NCBI GenBank assembly: GCA_016180665.1
Contig: JACPAS010000003.1
Location: forward strand, 1 to 8,983
Direction: 5' to 3'
From: Microcaldota archaeon
Lineage (GTDB): Archaea; Micrarchaeota; Micrarchaeia; Anstonellales; Bilamarchaeaceae
DNA length: 8,983 nt
A program made the position numbers and the translations under genes. The notes beneath the pieces were generated by a model. That model did no database searches. It was not told where the DNA came from and saw only the letters and a program-made list of their open reading frames with translations. Within the stretch, counting starts at the first letter, position 1; each line of letters opens with the position of its first letter. This document shows positions 6,011 to 8,983 of this stretch, piece by piece.

Positions 6011-7048
6011 ATGGCAAATTTAATATACAAGAGTAAAAAGGATACTGGAAACTTGTTAAAGTTAAAGGAAGAGCTTAACTCTCTAATAGAGAAAGGAACT
6101 TTGGAAGGGACCACGATAACTGAGGTTGGTTATGGCCCTCAAACCAAAGCGTTAGTAAAGAAATTGCAGCAACTTCTAAATGAGAATGGGATTACTGATC
6201 AATATGGTAGAAAGTTAACTCAAGACGGACTTTATGGGCGGAAAACAGTTTACGCATTCAGGAAATTTTTGAAAAAAACAGGGAAATTAGAAACTACTCC
6301 AAAACTTGTAAAACCGAAATACTCAAAAGTTGAGCTAACTCAAAAAGAATTTGAATATTGGCACCCCCCTGTTTTGGATGGCAGGATTTCATCAAAAGAG
6401 CGTCTTTTTGACGCAGTAAGACCTACTTATAAAACAGAAAGTGGGGCGGTTGTAAGAGCACACCGGCACCATGGGATAGATATTCATCAAAAGAGTGGTA
6501 CTCCGATTTTCTCGGCTATTCGCTCAGAAGTATTCAGTTTAAGTGAATCTCATGGATCTGGTGGGAATGATATTACAGCAAGAACACATATTGATGGAGT
6601 TGTTTATTTTATAGAGTATATGCATCTGAAAGAAGGAAGTTTCAGACATTTGAAAAAAGGTGAGGCTATTGAGCCTGGAGATCAGATAGCAACAATAGGC
6701 CAGACAGGTCTAGGTTCTAGATCGGCTCCACATCTTCACCTGTCAGTAAGAAAAGAGGTCAGCAGAGAGGAATATTTAGAATTACAGGCAAACCAATTTA
6801 GTAAAAACCATCTAACAACACGGACACTACGTACTTACAATGGCCAGATAATTAATGACTGGGAATATAAAAATTTAAATGCAGAGGAACGAAGAAGAGT
6901 AAAATATGAAAACCATTATTTTGTTTATATTGATCCGAAGCAATTTTTAGAGAAGGCCAATGAGATACACGTAGCAAAACATGGAAAACCTGCACTTTCA
7001 TTTGATAACATCGCACTTGTGAAAATAAGTAAAAATTGGATAGACTAA
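6011..7048 (+). CDS. M23 (LytM-type) metallopeptidase with N-terminal peptidoglycan-binding-like domain
   Basis: 345 codons. A PG_binding_1-like helical domain (about 37-92; YGPQTKALVKKLQQLL and DGLYGRKTVYAFRKF) precedes a zinc peptidase domain (about 146-247). Zinc ligands and catalytic residues are all present: HHGID with H153 and D157, EYMHL with H205, and HLHLSV with H241 and H243, plus the family's GTPIFSAI and GDQIATIGQTG segments. A C-terminal part of about 100 residues (248-345), rich in charged and aromatic residues, is not recognised. Bacterial relatives cut peptide bridges in cell walls, but most archaea have no murein. There is no signal peptide or membrane helix, so it would stay in the cytoplasm or use another export route. 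The gene is divergent from cdc6, and its stop is 12 bases from the tRNA gene end on the other strand. It was possibly acquired from bacteria or a virus; the substrate is unknown. Confidence 0.93.
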   Translation: MANLIYKSKKDTGNLLKLKEELNSLIEKGTLEGTTITEVGYGPQTKALVKKLQQLLNENGITDQYGRKLTQDGLYGRKTVYAFRKFLKKTGKLETTPKLVKPKYSKVELTQKEFEYWHPPVLDGRISSKERLFDAVRPTYKTESGAVVRAHRHHGIDIHQKSGTPIFSAIRSEVFSLSESHGSGGNDITARTHIDGVVYFIEYMHLKEGSFRHLKKGEAIEPGDQIATIGQTGLGSRSAPHLHLSVRKEVSREEYLELQANQFSKNHLTTRTLRTYNGQIINDWEYKNLNAEERRRVKYENHYFVYIDPKQFLEKANEIHVAKHGKPALSFDNIALVKISKNWID

Positions 7049-7052
7049 TTAG

Positions 7053-7059
7053 AAAAAAA
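7053..7059 (-). terminator. T7 terminator of the tRNA-Ser gene
   Basis: Seven T's on the minus strand follow directly after the discriminator base G73 (7060). This is the usual archaeal stop signal after a tRNA, and it also shows that CCA is not encoded. Confidence 0.75.
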
Positions 7060-7073
7060 CGCCGAGGATGAGA

Positions 7074-7241
7074 GTTTCACACAAAAACGCAGGGGGAAGA
7101 CTCCCCCCTCATTTTGAGTGCTGATTCTGATCCCCCCTCTTTATTAGAGAGGGAATGAAGAAAAGCCAAAACCTCTTTAAAACAGGTTTGGATTAGCACT
7201 AGCCTTTCGCTTAGATAAACCTCATGAGTGAAAGGCTGGTG
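7074..7241 (-). other. tRNA intron 2 (168 nt), non-canonical position 59/60 in the T-loop
   Basis: Exon 2 ends TTCAAA and exon 3 begins TCTCAT. Bases 54-57 (TTCA) pair perfectly with TGAA three bases before the 3' cut, and bulges AA^C and AC^T fit the splicing motif. The outer helix is weak. The intron holds AGCCTTTC/GAAAGGCT (7201-7237), a near-complete stem at 7166-7191, CCCTCT/AGAGGG (7135-7153), and GGGGGA/TCCCCC (7092-7107). Without this intron no T-arm can be built. Confidence 0.87.
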
Positions 7242-7273
7242 TTTGAACTCATGGACGCTTTCGCGCAACAGGT

Positions 7274-7418
7274 TTCCACAAACCAAGAAGTTAAATAAAT
7301 TATAATAACCTCATGATTATGCAAGTGAACGATGAATCGTTCACAACTGTAAAAGAAATTCTTTTACATCGAATAGAATCGTTTTGTCTTTATAAGACAT
7401 TAGATCAAAACGATTCTT
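7274..7418 (-). other. tRNA intron 1 (145 nt), canonical position 37/38
   Basis: The 5' cut is TA^A and the 3' cut AA^A. The central helix pairs bases 32-35 (TTGC) with GTGG, using wobbles. Inside are three perfect hairpins in a row: a 12-bp stem AGAATCGTTTTG (7417-7406) with 7386-7375, carrying an inner 5-bp stem; GTAAAAG/CTTTTAC (7349-7367); and GTGAACGAT/ATCGTTCAC (7325-7344). There is no coding frame of note and no box C/D motif seen. Confidence 0.85.
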
Positions 7419-7447
7419 TAGCAACCTGCCGCCCTACCGGACTAGGC

Positions 7448-7508
7448 GACCTCGGCTTACGAAGGTAAGGTGAGGTCTTTTGAACGATTAGTTCAATTAG
7501 ACCTCGGC
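7448..7508 (-). repeat. tRNA leader with exact 9-nt copy of the tRNA 5' end and alternative hairpins
   Basis: GCCGAGGTC occurs at 7508-7500 and again at 7456-7448, where it starts the tRNA. Between them GAGGTCT (7505-7499) pairs with AGACCTC (7478-7472), enclosing TTGAAC/GTTCAA. The same GACCTC (7477-7472) can pair instead with GAGGTC of the real acceptor (7453-7448), stacked on TTAC/GTAA (7468-7457). The two folds exclude each other. Confidence 0.7.
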
Positions 7509-7532
7509 ATGAACTTAAATTAGATTAGTTGA

Positions 7533-7541
7533 TTTTTTAAA
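7533..7541 (-). promoter_or_regulatory. TATA box of the tRNA-Ser gene
   Basis: TTTAAAAAA on the minus strand, centred near 7537, would start RNA about 26 bases on, near 7511. That is immediately before the upstream copy of the tRNA 5' sequence (7508) and not at the true tRNA end (7456), so the primary transcript should carry a leader of about 52-55 nt. The rest of the gap to the aIF2 gamma stop (7542-7574) shows nothing further. Confidence 0.55.
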
Positions 7542-7574
7542 TTAGCAACAAGATTCAAAACTCAGGGCTGAAAA

Positions 7575-8765
7575 TTAAACTATCTGACCCCAGGCAGCTA
7601 GTCTCCACCTCTGATCAATCTTTCTGCTTATAGCTGCCTTTGAACTTTTATCTGCGATCATAAGCTTTTTCAAACGTATTGTCGCAATGCCTTTTGCCAG
7701 CTCGACAATTACACCTACATTGGTGGTTGTATTAACATTAACAACAACCGCTTCATTTTGTTTTAAAGGCGGATTTTCAACATCAGTTCTTTTAAGCAAC
7801 TCGTACTTTATTTTAACAACATTAAACGGTTCTGGCAACTCACCTATACGACCAAGTACGCCTCCGATTAATGCATCTGATTTTGTTAGAGATGGATCCA
7901 ATTTTGTACCAACTGCAATTAGTCCACCTGGAAAGCCTTCTTCAAGCTTCTCACTTTCCTCTCTTAAATTAGCTACTTTGAAAGTTAATTTTTCTGGTTT
8001 TCCGCCTTCCTTCCTTATTATACCTGGTTTTAATTCGACTTCATCCCCAATTTTAATTGAACCTTGAATTATAGAACCTCCGATTACACCGCCATTTAGA
8101 GAATCTATGGAAGTACCGGGTTTATTAACATCAAAAGAACGGGAAACGAACATACGCAATGGTGCAGTCTTATCTCTCTTTGGAGTTGGGATTATGTGCT
8201 CTATCTCTTCAACAATTGCATCAATATTTAAATTAAAATTTGCAGAGACCGGGACAATTGGTGCATTTTCAGCTACTGACTTCGAAAGAAAGTTTTTAAT
8301 TTCCTTGTAACTTTCTAATGCTCTTTCTTTGGTCACTAAGTCTATTTTTGTTTGAACTACAATTATGTTTTTTATTCCTAGAGTATTGAGGATCATTAAA
8401 TGTTCCGCAGTCTGAGGTTGTGGACACGGCTCATTTGCAGCAATTAAGAATAAAGCACCATCAATAACACTTGATGCAGAAATTGCAGTCGTCATCAATG
8501 TTTCGTGACCAGGTGCATCAAGAAAAGATATTTTTCTTTTGATTTGACCTTTTTTTCCGCAGGATGAACATTTTTCCGAAAATGAATATTTTTTACAAGG
8601 TTCACAAAAATAGGTTGTTGCATCAGCATAGCCTAGACGGATGGAAATGCCTCGTTTTATTTCCTCGCTATGAGTGTCTGTCCATTTACCAGTTAATGCT
8701 TTAGTAAGAGTAGTTTTACCATGGTCCACATGACCTAATAATCCGATATTAACCTCTGCCTGCAA
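7575..8765 (-). CDS. eif2g: Translation initiation factor aIF2, gamma subunit
   Basis: 396 codons, slightly shorter than the usual 410 or so. This GTPase brings initiator Met-tRNA to the small ribosomal subunit as part of the aIF2 trimer. G1 is GHVDHGKT (11-18), switch 1 lies around KRGISIRLGYAD (38-49), the zinc knuckle has CEPC (54-57) and CSSC (66-69), G3 is DAPGH (83-87), and VAENAPIVPVSA covers G5. The C-terminal beta domains end in the family's ISRKIDQRWRLAAWG. G4 reads QTKID (138-142), where most family members have NKxE or NKxD. The start must be TTG 8765: an in-frame stop lies five codons upstream, and GGAGG and GGTGG (8778-8770) precede it. It follows rps6e by 15 bases, a linkage common in archaea. 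Confidence 0.97.
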   Translation of the reverse strand: MQAEVNIGLLGHVDHGKTTLTKALTGKWTDTHSEEIKRGISIRLGYADATTYFCEPCKKYSFSEKCSSCGKKGQIKRKISFLDAPGHETLMTTAISASSVIDGALFLIAANEPCPQPQTAEHLMILNTLGIKNIIVVQTKIDLVTKERALESYKEIKNFLSKSVAENAPIVPVSANFNLNIDAIVEEIEHIIPTPKRDKTAPLRMFVSRSFDVNKPGTSIDSLNGGVIGGSIIQGSIKIGDEVELKPGIIRKEGGKPEKLTFKVANLREESEKLEEGFPGGLIAVGTKLDPSLTKSDALIGGVLGRIGELPEPFNVVKIKYELLKRTDVENPPLKQNEAVVVNVNTTTNVGVIVELAKGIATIRLKKLMIADKSSKAAISRKIDQRWRLAAWGQIV

Positions 8766-8780
8766 ATCTCCACCCTCCTA
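8766..8780 (-). promoter_or_regulatory. Ribosome-binding site fixing a TTG start, after a double stop
   Basis: The spacer reads TAG GAG GGT GGA GAT on the minus strand. The TAG is a second in-frame stop right after the rps6e stop, and the purine-rich rest is a strong ribosome-binding site for TTG 8765. S6e and aIF2 gamma share a reading frame, so the double stop blocks a read-through fusion. Confidence 0.7.
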
Positions 8781-8983
8781 CTATTTTTTCTCCTCTTTTT
8801 TAGGCTCTTGCTTGAATATCTCTCCCAGAGGTGTTGGACCTGCCTGAATTACTTTTAAATTTACCTGGACCATGTCTGTTGAGTAGACCGTCCCTCTTAC
8901 CATCTTCTTTCTTCTTTCTCCTGCTCTTTCTGCCGGGAATTTGCGGTTTCTTATCGCTCTCGGATTTTTGGCTTTCCTTTTGT
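8781..8983 (-). CDS. rps6e: Small ribosomal subunit protein S6e, C-terminal part
   Basis: 66 complete codons are visible; the gene begins beyond the right edge. The visible end has the S6e signature: a basic GERRKKMVRG run followed by YSTDMVQVNLKVIQAG, then a charged lysine/glutamate tail. S6e belongs to the archaeal and eukaryotic small ribosomal subunit and has no bacterial counterpart, which supports an archaeal source. It stops in TAG TAG, 15 bases before aIF2 gamma, and the two are likely one transcript. Confidence 0.9.
   Translation of the reverse strand, partial: KRKAKNPRAIRNRKFPAERAGERRKKMVRGTVYSTDMVQVNLKVIQAGPTPLGEIFKQEPKKEEKK

Larger units (their letters stand above)
7060..7456 (-). 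tRNA. trnS-GCU: tRNA-Ser(GCU) gene in three exons with two introns
   Basis: Exon 1 is 7456-7419, exon 2 is 7273-7242 and exon 3 is 7073-7060. Joined, they give 84 nt. The acceptor GCCGAGG pairs fully with CCTCGGC. U8, A14, G15, G18 and G19 are in place and the D-stem is GCC/GGC. The anticodon stem GCAGG pairs with CCTGT (one G-U) around loop TTGCTAA with anticodon GCT. A long variable arm has a stem around a GAAA loop (GCGC-GAAA-GCGT). T-stem ATGAG pairs fully with CTCAT around TTCAAAT. G73 follows. Long arm, G73 and anticodon all mark a serine tRNA reading AGC and AGU. Both junctions form a four-pair central helix with three-base bulges cut after the second base, as the archaeal splicing endonuclease needs. 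The gene lies downstream of aIF2 gamma on the same strand with its own TATA box. Confidence 0.9.

Noticed and set aside
7089..7093. CCTGC on the minus strand as the 3' half of the anticodon stem (single-intron tRNA)
   Set aside because: It pairs perfectly with GCAGG, but the 21 bases from there to the acceptor hold neither a variable arm nor a TTCRA T-loop. The two-intron model satisfies every stem.
7077..7286. 69-codon minus-strand reading frame in the peptidase-aIF2 gamma gap
   Set aside because: It overlaps exon 2 and intron 2 of the tRNA-Ser gene, has no recognisable domain, and is explained by the structured RNA.
7500..7508. Upstream GCCGAGGTC as the true tRNA 5' end with a third, 52-nt intron
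   Set aside because: No four-pair central splice helix can be formed at any cut within the repeated bases. A leader removed by RNase P is simpler, though the promoter spacing keeps the question open.
7049..7574. RNase P RNA, SRP RNA or a CRISPR array in the hairpin-rich gap
   Set aside because: None of the conserved RNase P or SRP core strings is present and the repeats are not regularly spaced. The tRNA with introns explains the structure.

Overview
The window is archaeal. It carries an Orc1/Cdc6 initiator, the gamma subunit of initiation factor aIF2, ribosomal protein S6e, archaeal-type TATA boxes, and a tRNA whose exons meet at bulge-helix-bulge splice sites. It also holds genes of bacterial type (DNA gyrase A, an M23 metallopeptidase) and an IS200/IS605-type element. 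The DNA is AT-rich with small intergenic spaces. A euryarchaeal or DPANN-like archaeon fits, but I cannot name the lineage from this window.

Left part (1-1251): the 3' end of a tnpB gene runs in from the left edge, followed by hairpins typical of the element's guide RNA and right end (to about 514). Next come a short helix-turn-helix gene with a disturbed 5' end (645/658-918) and a translationally coupled 102-codon gene of unknown function (923-1231). Both point right, and the second converges on gyrA.

Middle part (1252-5907): three genes on the minus strand in the order cdc6, mrp-type ATPase, gyrA. An 18-bp block holding a ribosome-binding site and start codon is duplicated in the cdc6-mrp gap; one copy opens only a two-codon frame. 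A perfect 16-bp palindrome lies in the mrp-gyrA gap. cdc6 is divergent from a plus-strand gene for a peptidoglycan-binding/M23 peptidase (6011-7048).

Right part (7049-8983): the roughly 525-bp space between the peptidase and aIF2 gamma holds a minus-strand tRNA-Ser(GCU) gene broken into three exons by two large introns. One intron sits at the canonical 37/38 site in the anticodon loop and one between 59 and 60 in the T-loop. The spliced 84-nt product folds with every acceptor, anticodon and T-stem pair intact. Its promoter is placed so that transcription would start about 52 nt upstream of the tRNA, at an exact 9-nt copy of the tRNA's own 5' end inside a leader with two mutually exclusive hairpins. 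Beyond it lie aIF2 gamma (TTG start) and the 3' end of rps6e, a linked translation pair.

The strongest unusual signal is the tRNA-Ser locus with its two introns and duplicated 5' leader. Next are the duplicated initiation block before mrp, the out-of-frame start of the helix-turn-helix gene, and an M23 peptidase beside cdc6.
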